A DNA stretch of 64,000 nucleotides from an uncultured Oscillospiraceae bacterium (GCA_900545655.1 UQZY01000004.1:15464-79463), one strand, 5' to 3'. Positions 9,479 through 19,585 are shown, counted from the first letter of the stretch. Program-made: numbers and translations. The notes: generated by a model not told the origin, from the sequence alone.

Positions 9479-10576
9479 TCAATTAAGGAAATCCTTAAGC
9501 TTCTTTGAACGGCTCGGATGACGAAGCTTGCGAAGTGCTTTTGCTTCAATCTGACGAATTCGCTCACGTGTTACATTGAACTCTTTTCCCACCTCTTCAA
9601 GTGTGCGCGGATGTCCGTCCTCAAGACCAAAGCGAAGTGAAAGAACCTTCTCCTCTCTCGGTGTGAGTGTCTTCAAAACATCTGCAAGCTGTTCTTTAAG
9701 AAGAAGCATGGAAGCGGCATCAGCAGGTGCGAGCGCGTCATCATCCGGAATAAAGTCTCCGAGATGAGAATCCTCCTCCTCACCTATAGGTGTTTCAAGA
9801 GAAACAGGCTCCTGAGCTACACGAAGAATTTCACGAACCTTTTCTACAGGCATGTCCAGCTCATTCGCAATCTCCTCTGCCGTAGGATCTCTGCCGTTTT
9901 TGTGAAGAAGCAAGCTGCTGGTCTTTTTTACCTTGTTTATGGTTTCAACCATATGAACGGGAATACGTATGGTTCTGGCCTGATCAGCTATTGCACGGGT
10001 TATTGCCTGACGTATCCACCATGTTGCATAGGTTGAGAACTTAAAGCCCTTTGTAAAGTCAAACTTGTCAACCGCTTTTATAAGACCGAGGTTTCCCTCC
10101 TGGATGAGGTCAAGGAACTGCATACCTCTTCCGACATAACGCTTTGCAATACTTACAACAAGGCGAAGGTTTGACTCTGCAAGCTTTTGCTTTGCAGCCT
10201 CATCCCCCTCGGAAATACGGATTGCAAGCTCAATCTCTTCCTCGGGAGTAAGGAGCGGTACACGTCCTATCTCCTTGAGATAAACCTTTACGGGGTCGTC
10301 CATTGCGGCGTTCTTTGAATTGTCAACTGCTCCCATCTCAACAGCCTTGGGCATCTCAAGGTCAAAGTTAAGAGTTTCAAGAGCAGCGTCGCCAAGATCA
10401 TCTATGATTTCAATATTGTTCTGTTCAAGGGTTTCATAGAGCTTGTCAAGGTCTTCAATATCCATATCCACTTCAACAATAGCGGCATCTATGTCGTTAG
10501 TGCTGAGTCGACCCTGTGCCTTACCCTTTTCGATAAGGGCCTGAATGGATGTTGCTCCGCTCTTTTTTTCGTCCAT
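9479..10576 (-). CDS. rpoD: RNA polymerase primary sigma factor (sigma-A/RpoD)
   Basis: Housekeeping sigma factor, 365 residues, the short Firmicutes form. Region 1.1 occupies about residues 1-85. Region 1.2 begins [11 protein letters not shown]. Region 2 contains [17 protein letters not shown] and the -10 recognition/melting helix [13 protein letters not shown]. Region 3 follows, and region 4.2 ends with the -35 helix-turn-helix ([20 protein letters not shown]). It is the last gene of the dgt-dnaG-rpoD group, the conserved macromolecular synthesis arrangement, and is followed by an intrinsic terminator. Confidence 0.98.
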   Translation of the reverse strand: MDEKKSGATSIQALIEKGKAQGRLSTNDIDAAIVEVDMDIEDLDKLYETLEQNNIEIIDDLGDAALETLNFDLEMPKAVEMGAVDNSKNAAMDDPVKVYLKEIGRVPLLTPEEEIELAIRISEGDEAAKQKLAESNLRLVVSIAKRYVGRGMQFLDLIQEGNLGLIKAVDKFDFTKGFKFSTYATWWIRQAITRAIADQARTIRIPVHMVETINKVKKTSSLLLHKNGRDPTAEEIANELDMPVEKVREILRVAQEPVSLETPIGEEEDSHLGDFIPDDDALAPADAASMLLLKEQLADVLKTLTPREEKVLSLRFGLEDGHPRTLEEVGKEFNVTRERIRQIEAKALRKLRHPSRSKKLKDFLN

Positions 10577-10629
10577 AATATCTTACTCTCCCTCAATTCG
10601 ACTCAAAGCGTCAATATGTAACGGATATT

Positions 10630-12393
10630 TTACTCTTTGCTGCCATTTAAGTCAAATAATTTTAAAAATTCGTCATTGCTTAATTCCGCAGGATTCATTT
10701 TTCTTCTGTCCGCCTGCTCTTTTTCGGATTTTATCACCTTTATACAGTCGGAAATCTCCTCATAAGTATTGGATAAATACTTTGAACTATTCTGGAGCTT
10801 AACAAGCTTACCCATCTCATCGGGATTGAACTCCGAAGACAGAAAAATGAAATCCACGGATTTTCCGGAGTTTATTCTTCCGGATACAACCGTATAGACA
10901 CGGCGAAGAAACTCGTCCGTAAAATCCTCCGGTTTAAGATTTTCGCTTATTTTTTTCAAAAAATCCGGATTTTTCAGCAGTGATGTAACAACCGTTTCCT
11001 CGGCCCTTACGGCCTTGATACCGGATGCCGTGCTGCCTTTATCCGCTCCTTTTGTGTAAGGATCAAGCCCCTTGCGAAGATTCTGAAAATCCATCTTTTT
11101 TGTTTGCCTGTTCAGGCGTCTTTCCTCATCCTTCACCTGAAGAGCTATTGCGTCCTTGGAAACACCCATCTCCTCCGACAATCTTGCGGTATAAACATCT
11201 CTCTCAATGGCATTCTGCAGTTTTGCCAGGATTGGCACGGCCCGTCTGAGATATTTGATTCGTCCGTCGTCGGAAGAGAGATCCAGTCCCTTTTTACACT
11301 CAAGCAATTTATACTCAACTTCATTGGAAGCGCCGTTCAGGATTGAACGAAAACGCTCCGCACCGAATTTTTTGATGATTTCATCCGGGTCCTTTCCGCC
11401 CTGAAGCGTAAGAGGGCTTATGAGAAGTCCCGTTTTTTCGAATTTTGAAATGGCCTTTTCCATAGCCTCGCGTCCGGCACCGTCACTGTCATAGGAAAGA
11501 TACACCTTATCACAGTACCTGGAAATAAGTCTCACCTGTTCGTCCGTAAGAGCAGTCCCCAGACCGGCAATGGCATTTGTAAATCCTGCCTGGTGAAGTG
11601 TGATTACGTCCATATACCCCTCGCAGAGTATAAGGCTGTCCTCTCCCGAATTCTTCGCAAAGTTGAGTGCAAAGACCGCGAGACTCTTTTTATAGACCAA
11701 CGTATCCGAGGTATTTACATACTTCGGCTTCGAATCGTCAAGAACCCTTCCTCCGAAGGCTATGATGTTCCCCCTGAGGTCTATGATAGGCGTCATAACT
11801 CTGTTGCGGAAGTTATCATAATAGTTGCCTTTTTCACTCTTCTTCGCAAGGTTTGCCTCATAGAGCTCAAGCTCCGAAAAGCCTTTTGACTTCATATAAC
11901 GGATAAGAGTCGACCAGTCATCCGGAGCGTATCCGAGTCCGAAATGCCTTATTGTGTTCATGGTAAGGCCGCGATTTAGCCAGTAATCAAGACCGACCTT
12001 TCCCTGCGGACTCATCATATAATTGTGAAAAAACCGTGCTGCCTCTTTGTTTATGATAAGCATACGGTGTCTTTTCTTTGAAAGAGTATCATCGTAATTG
12101 TCATCCGGCATATGGAGCCCTGCGCGCTCTGCCAAAAACTTTACAGCCTCAACATAGTCAAGGTTTTCAATTTCCCGGATAAAGGTTACGGCATCACCGC
12201 CCTTACCGCAGCCGAAGCAATAGTATGACTGGGTATCGGGATAGACGGTAAAGGAAGGAGTTTTCTCGCTGTGAAACGGACAGAGTCCTCTTGAGATACG
12301 TCCGCTTTTTTTAAGCCCAACATATGAACCTATCAGGTCTTCAATATCATTTCTGTCACGAATTTCTTCGAGAAATTCCTCACGGATATTCAC
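10630..12393 (-). CDS. dnaG: DNA primase
   Basis: Synthesises RNA primers at the replication fork with DnaB. The N-terminal zinc ribbon is intact (CPFH then CFGCGKGG), followed by the catalytic core and the TOPRIM domain (LCEGYMDVI, YLSYDSDGAGREA). The C-terminal helicase-interaction region is present, giving about 587 residues. An ATG three codons upstream (12402) touches the GAAAGGAG ribosome binding site directly, so the GTG at 12393 with 9-nt spacing is the preferred start. It lies between dgt and rpoD on the same strand. Confidence 0.96.
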   Translation of the reverse strand: MNIREEFLEEIRDRNDIEDLIGSYVGLKKSGRISRGLCPFHSEKTPSFTVYPDTQSYYCFGCGKGGDAVTFIREIENLDYVEAVKFLAERAGLHMPDDNYDDTLSKKRHRMLIINKEAARFFHNYMMSPQGKVGLDYWLNRGLTMNTIRHFGLGYAPDDWSTLIRYMKSKGFSELELYEANLAKKSEKGNYYDNFRNRVMTPIIDLRGNIIAFGGRVLDDSKPKYVNTSDTLVYKKSLAVFALNFAKNSGEDSLILCEGYMDVITLHQAGFTNAIAGLGTALTDEQVRLISRYCDKVYLSYDSDGAGREAMEKAISKFEKTGLLISPLTLQGGKDPDEIIKKFGAERFRSILNGASNEVEYKLLECKKGLDLSSDDGRIKYLRRAVPILAKLQNAIERDVYTARLSEEMGVSKDAIALQVKDEERRLNRQTKKMDFQNLRKGLDPYTKGADKGSTASGIKAVRAEETVVTSLLKNPDFLKKISENLKPEDFTDEFLRRVYTVVSGRINSGKSVDFIFLSSEFNPDEMGKLVKLQNSSKYLSNTYEEISDCIKVIKSEKEQADRRKMNPAELSNDEFLKLFDLNGSKE

Positions 12394-12435
12394 AGACGTC
12401 ATCTCCTTTCACAATTAACTGAAAAACTTCAAGGG

Positions 12436-12507
12436 TAATTTAAAACTCACGGTTTGCTTAAAACTTACTGCTTGCTTAAAACTTACTGCTTGCTTAAAAC
12501 TCGCGGC
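12436..12507. repeat. Four-copy 18-bp tandem repeat between dgt and dnaG
   Basis: Two identical units TTGCTTAAAACTTACTGC (12454-12471, 12472-12489) are flanked by two variant units (12436-12453 and 12490-12507). It occupies most of the 117-bp dgt-dnaG gap. No promoter or hairpin in it convinces me. Confidence 0.85.
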
Positions 12508-12519
12508 TTAAAGGAATTT

Positions 12520-13518
12520 TTATTCAGCCCAGAACTTAGGTACAAACAGATTGTTGAAGGTTTGCAATGCGTAGTGGTCGCTCATTCCGGAGATATAATC
12601 ACACGCTCCCCGCTCGGGTGATTCTTTTTCGGCAACACGTATGTACTCAGGAGGCATCTTATCCGGATTTTTTACAAAATAATTGTAAAGCTCCTGAACA
12701 ATTGCTATCGCCTTCCCCTCCTCACCTTTACAGATAGGATTCGTATAAACGTTGGCAAACATGAATTTATGAAGTTCGTCATATGCGTCATAGATATGGG
12801 GTGTCATCTTTATGTCACGGTCAGATGCCTCAAGTATCGCTCTGACCATCGTGTCTATACGCTGGCTTTTATTTTTACCGAGCACCTTTCGAATATGTTC
12901 GGGAATACCCTGTTCCGTGAGAATACCCGCGCGCTCTGCGTCGTCGATGTCGTGATTTATGTAAGCAATATGGTCTGCGTACTTTACAAGTCTTCCCTCC
13001 AGCGTATCCGCCTCTTTACCGACTGTGTGGCAAAGGATACCGTCACGCACCTCATAGGTGAGGTTTAGTCCCATGCCGTCCTTTTCAAGCTCATCAACGA
13101 CCCTTAGACTCTGTTCAAAATGCTTAAACCCTCCCGGGAAAGCGGAATTGAGCGCCCTTTCTCCGGCATGACCGAAGGGAGTATGACCAAGGTCGTGCCC
13201 GAGAGCAATCGCCTCGGTGAGGTCCTCGTTAAGCCTGAGTCCCCTGGCAATGGTTCGTGCAATCTGCGCAACCTCCAGAGTATGTGTAAGCCTTGTTCTG
13301 TAGTGATCTCCGGACGGCGCCAGGAAAACCTGTGTTTTATGCTTTAACCGTCTGAATGCACTGCAATGAATTATTCTGTCACGGTCACGCTGATAACACG
13401 TGCGTATATCACACTCATCTTCCGGCACCTTTCTCCCCTTTGTCTGGCTCGCATGCGCCGCAACAGATGAGAGAGTGATATCTTCAATTTTCAAAGTTTC
13501 TTCTCTGATAGTTGACAT
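12520..13518 (-). CDS. dgt: dGTP triphosphohydrolase-like HD protein
   Basis: 332 residues. HD-superfamily phosphohydrolase of the dGTPase family, which hydrolyses dNTPs to deoxynucleoside and triphosphate. The metal-binding HD signature is intact (THTLEVAQIARTIARGL, then LGHDLGHTPFGHAGE). The N-terminal RDRDRIIHCSAFRRL segment is typical of the family. The start ATG has a GGAGG site at 5-6 nt. Its position upstream of dnaG and rpoD is common in Clostridia and suggests coordination of nucleotide pools with replication. Confidence 0.93.
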   Translation of the reverse strand: MSTIREETLKIEDITLSSVAAHASQTKGRKVPEDECDIRTCYQRDRDRIIHCSAFRRLKHKTQVFLAPSGDHYRTRLTHTLEVAQIARTIARGLRLNEDLTEAIALGHDLGHTPFGHAGERALNSAFPGGFKHFEQSLRVVDELEKDGMGLNLTYEVRDGILCHTVGKEADTLEGRLVKYADHIAYINHDIDDAERAGILTEQGIPEHIRKVLGKNKSQRIDTMVRAILEASDRDIKMTPHIYDAYDELHKFMFANVYTNPICKGEEGKAIAIVQELYNYFVKNPDKMPPEYIRVAEKESPERGACDYISGMSDHYALQTFNNLFVPKFWAE

Positions 13519-13582
13519 ATTTACCTCCCGGAAGTGACAAAAAATATCTCTGAAATGAATCTGGAATGAAATTTTAAAAGGC

Positions 13583-14818
13583 TTATTTTTCTTTTCTGAG
13601 TATGGCTCCTGCGGGGATTTCTCTGTTGCACCTTATCTTTATAACAGCCATGGGATTCGGTGCAACAGTAATGCGCTCGCCGTTTTCGTTGTACATCTCC
13701 GCTACGGTGATTTTAAACGGCTCCGTCTTCGGCATAAGGACCTCAAGCTCATCACCCTCGAAAAATCTGTTTCGCTGAGTCACGGTAAGGAATTCCCCGT
13801 CCGACTTAAGAACATTTGCAATTATGTCCCACTCACGTATGTACACCCCGTCATAATAAACATGAGCATCCTCATGAGGCGGTCCGAAGAAAAAGCCTGT
13901 ACAGTAGTCCCTGTAGCTTATTTTCTTCATCTCGTCAACAACCCACTGTGAGGGCTTAAAATCTTTTGACGGGTTTTGCATGAACTCGTCTATTGCCACT
14001 CGGTAAGCGTTTGTAACGGCAGCTGCATAATACGCGGATTTTGCCCTGCCCTCAATTTTGAAACTGTCAACCCCTGCGGCAACAAGCTCCGGGATATGCT
14101 CTATCATACACATATCCTGCGAATTGAGTATATACGTACCGTCCTTGTCATCTGTTATTTCAAAATACTGACCGGGACGCTTTTCCTCAACCAGATGATA
14201 CTTCCATCGGCACGGCTGCGCACAGTCACCCCTGTTGGCATCCCTGCCCGTAAGGTAGTTTGAGAGCATACATCTGCCTGAAAATGACATACACATCGCC
14301 CCGTGGACAAAGCACTCTATCTCAAGGCTTCTCGGCGTTTTTGCACGTATTTCGGCGATTTCGTCAAGAGAGACCTCCCTTGCCATTATCACACGTTTGG
14401 CTCCCATTTCATGCAGAGTGCAAGCCGTTTCATAATTAACTATGCCGGTCTGCGTCGACATATGAATATCAATCTGCGGCGCATACTTTTTTGCACATTT
14501 CATAACCCCAACGTCGGCAATTATGAATGCGTCAACACCTGCGTCAGCGGCAGTTTCAAAGAATTCGGGAAGCATGGGAATTTCATTGTTTCTCGGCAAT
14601 GTATTGCATATATAATGCACCTTTGTTCCCTGCTCGTGGCACATCTTCACTACCTGCTTAAGACTGTCGCTGTCAAAGCTCTCCGTGGCGGCTCTCATGT
14701 TAAACATCTTGCCGCCTAGATAAACGGCATCCGCTCCGTAAAGCAATGCGGCACGCAGCCGTTCAGCGTCACCCGCAGGAGAGAGAAGCTCCGGCGCCTT
14801 AATCTGTCCTTTAGTCAT
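13583..14818 (-). CDS. trhP: U32 family protein, TrhP/YrrO-like tRNA hydroxylation protein
   Basis: 411 residues from the ATG at 14818, which overlaps the mltG stop codon by 8 bp (ATGACTAA) and has an AGGAG site 7 nt upstream; the longer frame is not needed. The TIM-barrel N-terminus starts PELLSPAGD, and the U32 signature ECFVHGAMCMSFSGRC is intact with further conserved cysteines (GDCAQPCRW). U32 proteins of this branch (YrrO, YegQ/TrhP) act in prephenate-dependent 5-hydroxyuridine formation at tRNA position 34; older annotations call them collagenase-like peptidases. The tRNA role is inferred from family. Confidence 0.88.
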   Translation of the reverse strand: MTKGQIKAPELLSPAGDAERLRAALLYGADAVYLGGKMFNMRAATESFDSDSLKQVVKMCHEQGTKVHYICNTLPRNNEIPMLPEFFETAADAGVDAFIIADVGVMKCAKKYAPQIDIHMSTQTGIVNYETACTLHEMGAKRVIMAREVSLDEIAEIRAKTPRSLEIECFVHGAMCMSFSGRCMLSNYLTGRDANRGDCAQPCRWKYHLVEEKRPGQYFEITDDKDGTYILNSQDMCMIEHIPELVAAGVDSFKIEGRAKSAYYAAAVTNAYRVAIDEFMQNPSKDFKPSQWVVDEMKKISYRDYCTGFFFGPPHEDAHVYYDGVYIREWDIIANVLKSDGEFLTVTQRNRFFEGDELEVLMPKTEPFKITVAEMYNENGERITVAPNPMAVIKIRCNREIPAGAILRKEK

Positions 14819-16454
14819 CTCTGTCTCCTGTTCCGCTGAGTGCTTTGTAGTAGTTTGCGTTGTGTTCAGCCTCCGTCTTTGCCGTATATATGTTTCCGGC
14901 ACTGTCGTGACAGAAGTAATACGCGTCGGTATCCGCAGGCCAAAGAACAGCCTTTATGGCATCGTCACCCGGCGAACAAATAGGTCCTGCCGGCAGACCG
15001 ATACAAGAATACGTGCTGTACTTCTGCCAATAGCTGTCAAATTCTCCGCTCGTCACGTTTGGCTTGATGTATTTGTTTACGTATACATTGGTCGCGTCAG
15101 ACTGAAGTGACGGGAAGTTTGATGATGAAAGTCTGTTAAGGAAAACCTTTGCAACAACAGGCATCTGCTCCGCGTCCGCAGCCTCTTTCTGTACGATAGA
15201 AGCTAGTGTCACAACCTCATCCACAGTCATTCCCATCTCGTTGGCACGTGCTTTATACTCTTCGGGAAAATGCTTGTCAAAGTTGTCAAGCAGGGTGTTT
15301 ATAACAGAACTTGCGTTCTGACCTACATAGAATTCGTACGTGTCGGGGAAAAGATACCCTTCCAGGTATTCGTATCTCGACGATTTATTTTCTATTCCCT
15401 TGAGGAAGGTATATGAGAACTCAGCGCTTTTTACATTGTTGTAAAACTCATCGCTCATACATACCTTAGACTTTTCGAGTTTCTCGGCAATCTGCTGAAT
15501 ATTGAAGCCCTCGGGTATCGTAACCGTTACCGTTTCCGCCTTATGAATCTCCTGACATGACAACAGCATCTTTTCAAGACCCATTGACGGCTTCAGATAG
15601 TAAACACCGCTTAAGTACTCCGGCTTACCGGATGTTTCATGCAGACCCTTCGTCACACTCATGAAGAATTTACAAAACGTTCTGTGCTTTATAAGACCGG
15701 CCTTGTCAAGCTGTTTTATTATCTGATTCGTGGTGGCATTTTCGGAAATCGTTATTGTTTTCACGTCATCACTTCTGTTGAAGGCGAAGATATCATTGAG
15801 AAGTGACATGATGTGTACCGAAAGAAGCACGGATATGACAACAAGAACAGCCACATATATGACAGCGGCTCTCTTACCGCCTTTTTTCAGAAAATCATTT
15901 ATCCTTTTTGAAAGGGAGCCGCTTTTTACTGCCGCTCCGCCGGTCGGTGGCGTCGCCGTCTGAACAGGAGCCGGCTTTTTTGACGCAAAATACACCTCAC
16001 CCGAATAGTAAGAAGCGTCCTTATCGTTCATCCTGCTGTAATCGGTCTTGTCCTCGTACATCTTTATTCCGTTATTTGTCTTTGTAACAATCTTAGGCTC
16101 CTGTGACCTTAAGTTCATGGAGAGTGTCTTTGAAAGACGCTGTGTAAGCGACGGCTTTTTTTCATTGCCCGCGTGTTCCATGCGCCTGTCATTCTGCGGA
16201 GTTTCAGATTGTCGACGAACAGTATTCCTTTGCTGCGGCGCACGTTTCTGCTGCGCCGGTCTTTGCTGCTGTACCGGCCTTTGCTGCTGTACCGGCCTTT
16301 GCCCGTCGTGGCCCTGCGTACCTGCGGATTGATTGTACGATGACGCCGGTCTGCCTGACGAATTTGCAGGAGAGTGTGCATTTACGCTGCGCATAAGTGC
16401 CTCAAGCTCTTTATCAACATCAAAAGAATTTGGATTGCTTTTGTGGTCGGACAT
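14811..16454 (-). CDS. mltG: Endolytic murein transglycosylase MltG
   Basis: 547 residues. A long cytoplasmic N-terminus (about 1-195) is rich in Gln, Pro and Arg and includes a 6-residue repeat based on QQRPVQ (18-bp DNA repeats at about 16244-16296). One membrane segment (about 196-218) and an extracellular YceG/MltG domain follow. The domain has a LysM-like first part and the catalytic ASIVQKEA motif carrying the conserved Glu. MltG cleaves nascent glycan strands and sets their length. A GGAGGAG site precedes the ATG. It overlaps trhP by 8 bp. The extended N-terminus is longer than in Bacillus. Confidence 0.94.
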   Translation of the reverse strand: MSDHKSNPNSFDVDKELEALMRSVNAHSPANSSGRPASSYNQSAGTQGHDGQRPVQQQRPVQQQRPAQQKRAPQQRNTVRRQSETPQNDRRMEHAGNEKKPSLTQRLSKTLSMNLRSQEPKIVTKTNNGIKMYEDKTDYSRMNDKDASYYSGEVYFASKKPAPVQTATPPTGGAAVKSGSLSKRINDFLKKGGKRAAVIYVAVLVVISVLLSVHIMSLLNDIFAFNRSDDVKTITISENATTNQIIKQLDKAGLIKHRTFCKFFMSVTKGLHETSGKPEYLSGVYYLKPSMGLEKMLLSCQEIHKAETVTVTIPEGFNIQQIAEKLEKSKVCMSDEFYNNVKSAEFSYTFLKGIENKSSRYEYLEGYLFPDTYEFYVGQNASSVINTLLDNFDKHFPEEYKARANEMGMTVDEVVTLASIVQKEAADAEQMPVVAKVFLNRLSSSNFPSLQSDATNVYVNKYIKPNVTSGEFDSYWQKYSTYSCIGLPAGPICSPGDDAIKAVLWPADTDAYYFCHDSAGNIYTAKTEAEHNANYYKALSGTGDRDD

Positions 16455-16475
16455 TTAATTGACTCCTCCGAAAAA

Positions 16476-17027
16476 TTAAAATCTAAGCTGCATGGCTTCG
16501 GTTACGCTGCGCGCCGCCTCTCCGCCGACAAAGTGGGATGCAATAGCTTCTCCGAACTTAACGGCACTTCCCGGTCCGTCAGCGGTTATGATGTTTCCGT
16601 CTACCGTAACCGAACCGCCTGTGAAAACTCCGCAATGAAGTTCTCGCTCAAAGCCGGGGAAACACGTGGCTTTCTTTCCGTTAAGAAGACCGAGGTGACC
16701 GAGTATGGACGGTGCGGCACATATCGCACATATAAGCTTATCATGGTCACTGCAATACTTAAGAACCTGTCTGACATCCTCAGACGCCTCAAGATTTTTT
16801 GTACCGGGCATACCTCCCGGAAGTATAACGGCTTCCATGTCGTCGAAACTTATTTCGTCGGCAAGAAGGTCCGTTTTCACTGTTATGCCGTGCGCACCTG
16901 TGATAAGGTAATCGGGATTGTTTTCGATGCATACGGACTTAACCTCAAGCCCGCATCTTCTGAGAACATCCACGGGTGCAACCGCTTCTATCTCTTCAAA
17001 TCCGTTTGCCAAAAATAAATAGATCAT
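16476..17027 (-). CDS. DJ-1/PfpI family protein
   Basis: 183 residues. Class I glutamine amidotransferase-like fold of the DJ-1/YajL branch. The conserved Glu near the N-terminus (GFEEIEAV) and the nucleophile-elbow cysteine in ICAICAAPSILG are present. Members are reported as deglycases, chaperones or redox sensors, and the activity of this one cannot be told. It sits 21 bp upstream of mltG and 12 bp downstream of the acetyltransferase, in the same operon. Confidence 0.92.
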   Translation of the reverse strand: MIYLFLANGFEEIEAVAPVDVLRRCGLEVKSVCIENNPDYLITGAHGITVKTDLLADEISFDDMEAVILPGGMPGTKNLEASEDVRQVLKYCSDHDKLICAICAAPSILGHLGLLNGKKATCFPGFERELHCGVFTGGSVTVDGNIITADGPGSAVKFGEAIASHFVGGEAARSVTEAMQLRF

Positions 17028-17039
17028 GATAATTCTCCT

Positions 17040-17903
17040 TTAACCAAGCGTTATGCCAATGTAGGCATGTTTTACCGATGAAAGAGCCACTCTCGCATCT
17101 TCTCCGAGAGCAAGACACATGCCCTCGGGAACAATTTTTTCTTCTTTTGCGTGAAGCGGGTCGTCCACCGGGAGATTTATGGTAAATTTCCGAGCCTCAT
17201 CCTCCATAAGGAGCATTGTGAACAATTCACCGGGGTCAGATAGTGTACACATCTCTTTTACGTATACAGTGTCCTTTCCCATGTTATAGAGCGCGTATCC
17301 GTCACTCACAAAGGCAACCGAGCCGCTTTCACAATCGTGAACGTACATGGCATATTTCATGTCGTGAGCACCCCAATTGAGGAAGTCATACATACCGAGC
17401 GCGGTCTGTCTCGTTTCAAAAATATTGAGAGAAAAAGCGTCGGTAAGATCCGGCTCTGCGGCAAGCCCCGAAAGCTCGTCCCTTGAAAAAGAGAGTACTC
17501 TTTTATAAAACTTCGTTTCAAAGCCGAACCTTTGATAGTATTCGAAAAGACTTTTCTCGGCGGGAACCAGGATGATAAAATCAATACCTCGCTTTACGGC
17601 AAGCTTTTCGGCTTCGTTTATTATAGCGGCCATATGTCCCCGTCCGCGGTAATTCGGATGAGTGGCTGCCGCATAGAAATAGTAGGCACTGAAGGGCCTT
17701 CCCTTTACCACAAACTGTGTTTCAAGCAAATACGCGCATGCAACGGCAACTCCCAGTTCTCTCGAAACCAAGGCATAACCGTCCTTATACATGTACTTGA
17801 AAAAATTTCCGATGTATTCGTCAGAATCCGAAAATGCCATACGCCATATGGCATAAAGGTCCTCAAGGTCACCGGAATTTGCAAAATCTACGGTGTGGTT
17901 CAT
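17040..17903 (-). CDS. GNAT family N-acetyltransferase (Eis-like)
   Basis: 287 residues from the ATG at 17903. That start lies 4 bp after the upstream stop with an AAAGGAG site inside the upstream gene, so the longer frame is rejected. The acetyl-CoA signature is RGRGHMAAIINEAEKLA followed by FEYYQRFGF. The extra C-terminal half resembles the two-domain Eis-type acetyltransferases with an SCP2-like tail. The substrate is unknown. Confidence 0.87.
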   Translation of the reverse strand: MNHTVDFANSGDLEDLYAIWRMAFSDSDEYIGNFFKYMYKDGYALVSRELGVAVACAYLLETQFVVKGRPFSAYYFYAAATHPNYRGRGHMAAIINEAEKLAVKRGIDFIILVPAEKSLFEYYQRFGFETKFYKRVLSFSRDELSGLAAEPDLTDAFSLNIFETRQTALGMYDFLNWGAHDMKYAMYVHDCESGSVAFVSDGYALYNMGKDTVYVKEMCTLSDPGELFTMLLMEDEARKFTINLPVDDPLHAKEEKIVPEGMCLALGEDARVALSSVKHAYIGITLG

Positions 17904-17907
17904 ATAC

Positions 17908-18792
17908 TCAGTTCTCCTTTGCAAAAGCAGCCGTATATTTTGTAAGCAACAGCTCCGGCTTGTAGGACTCCTTTGCCTTTCGAAGCCCGGGTATACCGAG
18001 GTCTTCTTCTCTGTTGACAAGCTCATAGCCGGCGATGGTATTTCTGGCAAATTCCCTGTTTATCATGGGATATGCGCCGCGAATATCCGACACGGCCTTT
18101 TCAACGTGGGTACAGAAAAGTCTGTCCGAAATCCGCTCACCAAACGTATATGCGACGATTTCGCCCTGGATACGCAGTATTCCTCCGCGAAGCCCCAGAT
18201 TGTCAAAATAATGAAGTGCTCTTTGAATGGCGATGTATTCGTCGTCCGCTCCGAGTTCAATCTTGTCTTTGTTGGTTTTCATCCAGTAGGTTGAAAATTC
18301 GAAACACTCCCTTGCGGTATCTGCGGTCATTTCTTCATAAGTCCAGTCGAAGTTCTTTTCAAAAAATGATATGTGATTTCTTTTCCCGTGATATTTTTTT
18401 CCCTTGAGCTCTGCAAGGTCTTCAACTCTGTAGATGTAGTCGGAGGAAGCTCTGTCCTCCGAAAATGTAAAAAGCCCGGGGAAATCTTTTTCAATCTTTT
18501 TGACCTGTACGTCGCAAAGGCAATGGAGCTTCAACGACTTTCCCTCTTTTTTGTACAGGTCCGTAAGTTCTGAAAAAACCTTGTCCGGATTTTCTCCTCC
18601 GACAGGGTAGGTGTAACTGTTTCCCGCTTTGCAGATAAGAGTGCCGTCTTTTTTTGCAACGGTACAGTCGTACGCGTCACACCACATAAAGAGATTTCCA
18701 AAGCAGGCCTCCGAGCCCATACGCCCGGAATTATTCAACGCTTTGTCAATCCATTCCTTGTCTGTAAGCTCCGGTTTTTTAAAATCAAGCAT
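17908..18792 (-). CDS. DUF2156 protein (LPG synthase C-terminal-like fold)
   Basis: 294 residues. The ATG at 18792 overlaps the tmk stop by 8 bp and has a GAGGA site. Double-GNAT fold related to the C-terminal domain of phosphatidylglycerol lysyltransferase: GKKYHGKRNHISFFEK, then GGILRIQGEIVAYTFGER and GAYPMINREFAR. There are no membrane segments, so it is a soluble stand-alone member. These are presumed aminoacyl- or acyl-transferases; the substrate is unknown. Confidence 0.88.
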   Translation of the reverse strand: MLDFKKPELTDKEWIDKALNNSGRMGSEACFGNLFMWCDAYDCTVAKKDGTLICKAGNSYTYPVGGENPDKVFSELTDLYKKEGKSLKLHCLCDVQVKKIEKDFPGLFTFSEDRASSDYIYRVEDLAELKGKKYHGKRNHISFFEKNFDWTYEEMTADTARECFEFSTYWMKTNKDKIELGADDEYIAIQRALHYFDNLGLRGGILRIQGEIVAYTFGERISDRLFCTHVEKAVSDIRGAYPMINREFARNTIAGYELVNREEDLGIPGLRKAKESYKPELLLTKYTAAFAKEN

Positions 18793-19468
18793 CTTTATCC
18801 TCGAAAACAACTGTTTCAAAAACAACCCTGCGGATATCCTCCGCAATTTCGTCAATAGCTCTCGGCTCGTCGTTGCAATAACACTTCACCACGTGCCAGC
18901 CCAGCTTTTTCGCAGCATAAAGTCCCGCCCTGCGGCAAGCCTTTAAGTACTCTACGTCCGCCTCATGCACGTCCTTTTTTGTTTCATCGCCTCTGTAACG
19001 CCCGGTCATAAGCTTCTGTGAAACCTCGATGGGCATATCAAGAAAAACAACAAGCGACGGTCTCGGAATACCTATCTTCACATACTCAAAATCGGAAAGC
19101 CATTCAAGATAATGATCCCATTCACTCTCGGGAAGCTTCGTCATCTGGTGAGCGGCGTTAGACGTTGTGTAGCGGTCCGCAAGAATAAGCGTTCCGTTTT
19201 CATAATCATTTTTCCACTTCACCGTGTAGTTTGCAAAACGGTCGACGGCGTAGAAGCTGGATGCGGCATAAGCGTTAACATCCTCGGGCTTTGTGCCGAA
19301 ATCACCTGCAAGGTACATCCTCACAAGCGAGCTTGAGGGATTTTCATAATCCGGAAGCTTTATCTGCTTCAGAGGAACACCTGAGCCCTGCAGCTCGTCT
19401 TTCAGTATTTTTGTCTGAGTGGATTTACCGGAGCCGTCAAGGCCCTCGATAACAATTAGTCTTTTCAT
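18785..19468 (-). CDS. tmk: Thymidylate kinase
   Basis: 227 residues. P-loop EGLDGSGKST at the N-terminus, the DRY motif in LADRYTTSNA, and the lid segment RYRGDETKKDVHE. It phosphorylates dTMP to dTDP in dTTP synthesis. The lid and length place it in the variant branch common in Clostridia. It is the first gene after a strong promoter and is coupled to the DUF2156 gene by overlap. Confidence 0.92.
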   Translation of the reverse strand: MKRLIVIEGLDGSGKSTQTKILKDELQGSGVPLKQIKLPDYENPSSSLVRMYLAGDFGTKPEDVNAYAASSFYAVDRFANYTVKWKNDYENGTLILADRYTTSNAAHQMTKLPESEWDHYLEWLSDFEYVKIGIPRPSLVVFLDMPIEVSQKLMTGRYRGDETKKDVHEADVEYLKACRRAGLYAAKKLGWHVVKCYCNDEPRAIDEIAEDIRRVVFETVVFEDKDA

Positions 19469-19585
19469 GTTTATTGCCCTTGTGTTTTTTCAATTTTTGT
19501 ACAGGTATTCCGCTTTGTTATTAAAAATAATAATAAAATTTTGGATATAATACCTTTGATGTGTAAAATCTCATAAGTATTTGTT

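Noticed and set aside
16374..17018. 214-residue plus-strand frame opposite the DJ-1/PfpI gene
   Set aside because: The opposite strand encodes a well conserved protein with its catalytic cysteine; this frame has no independent support.
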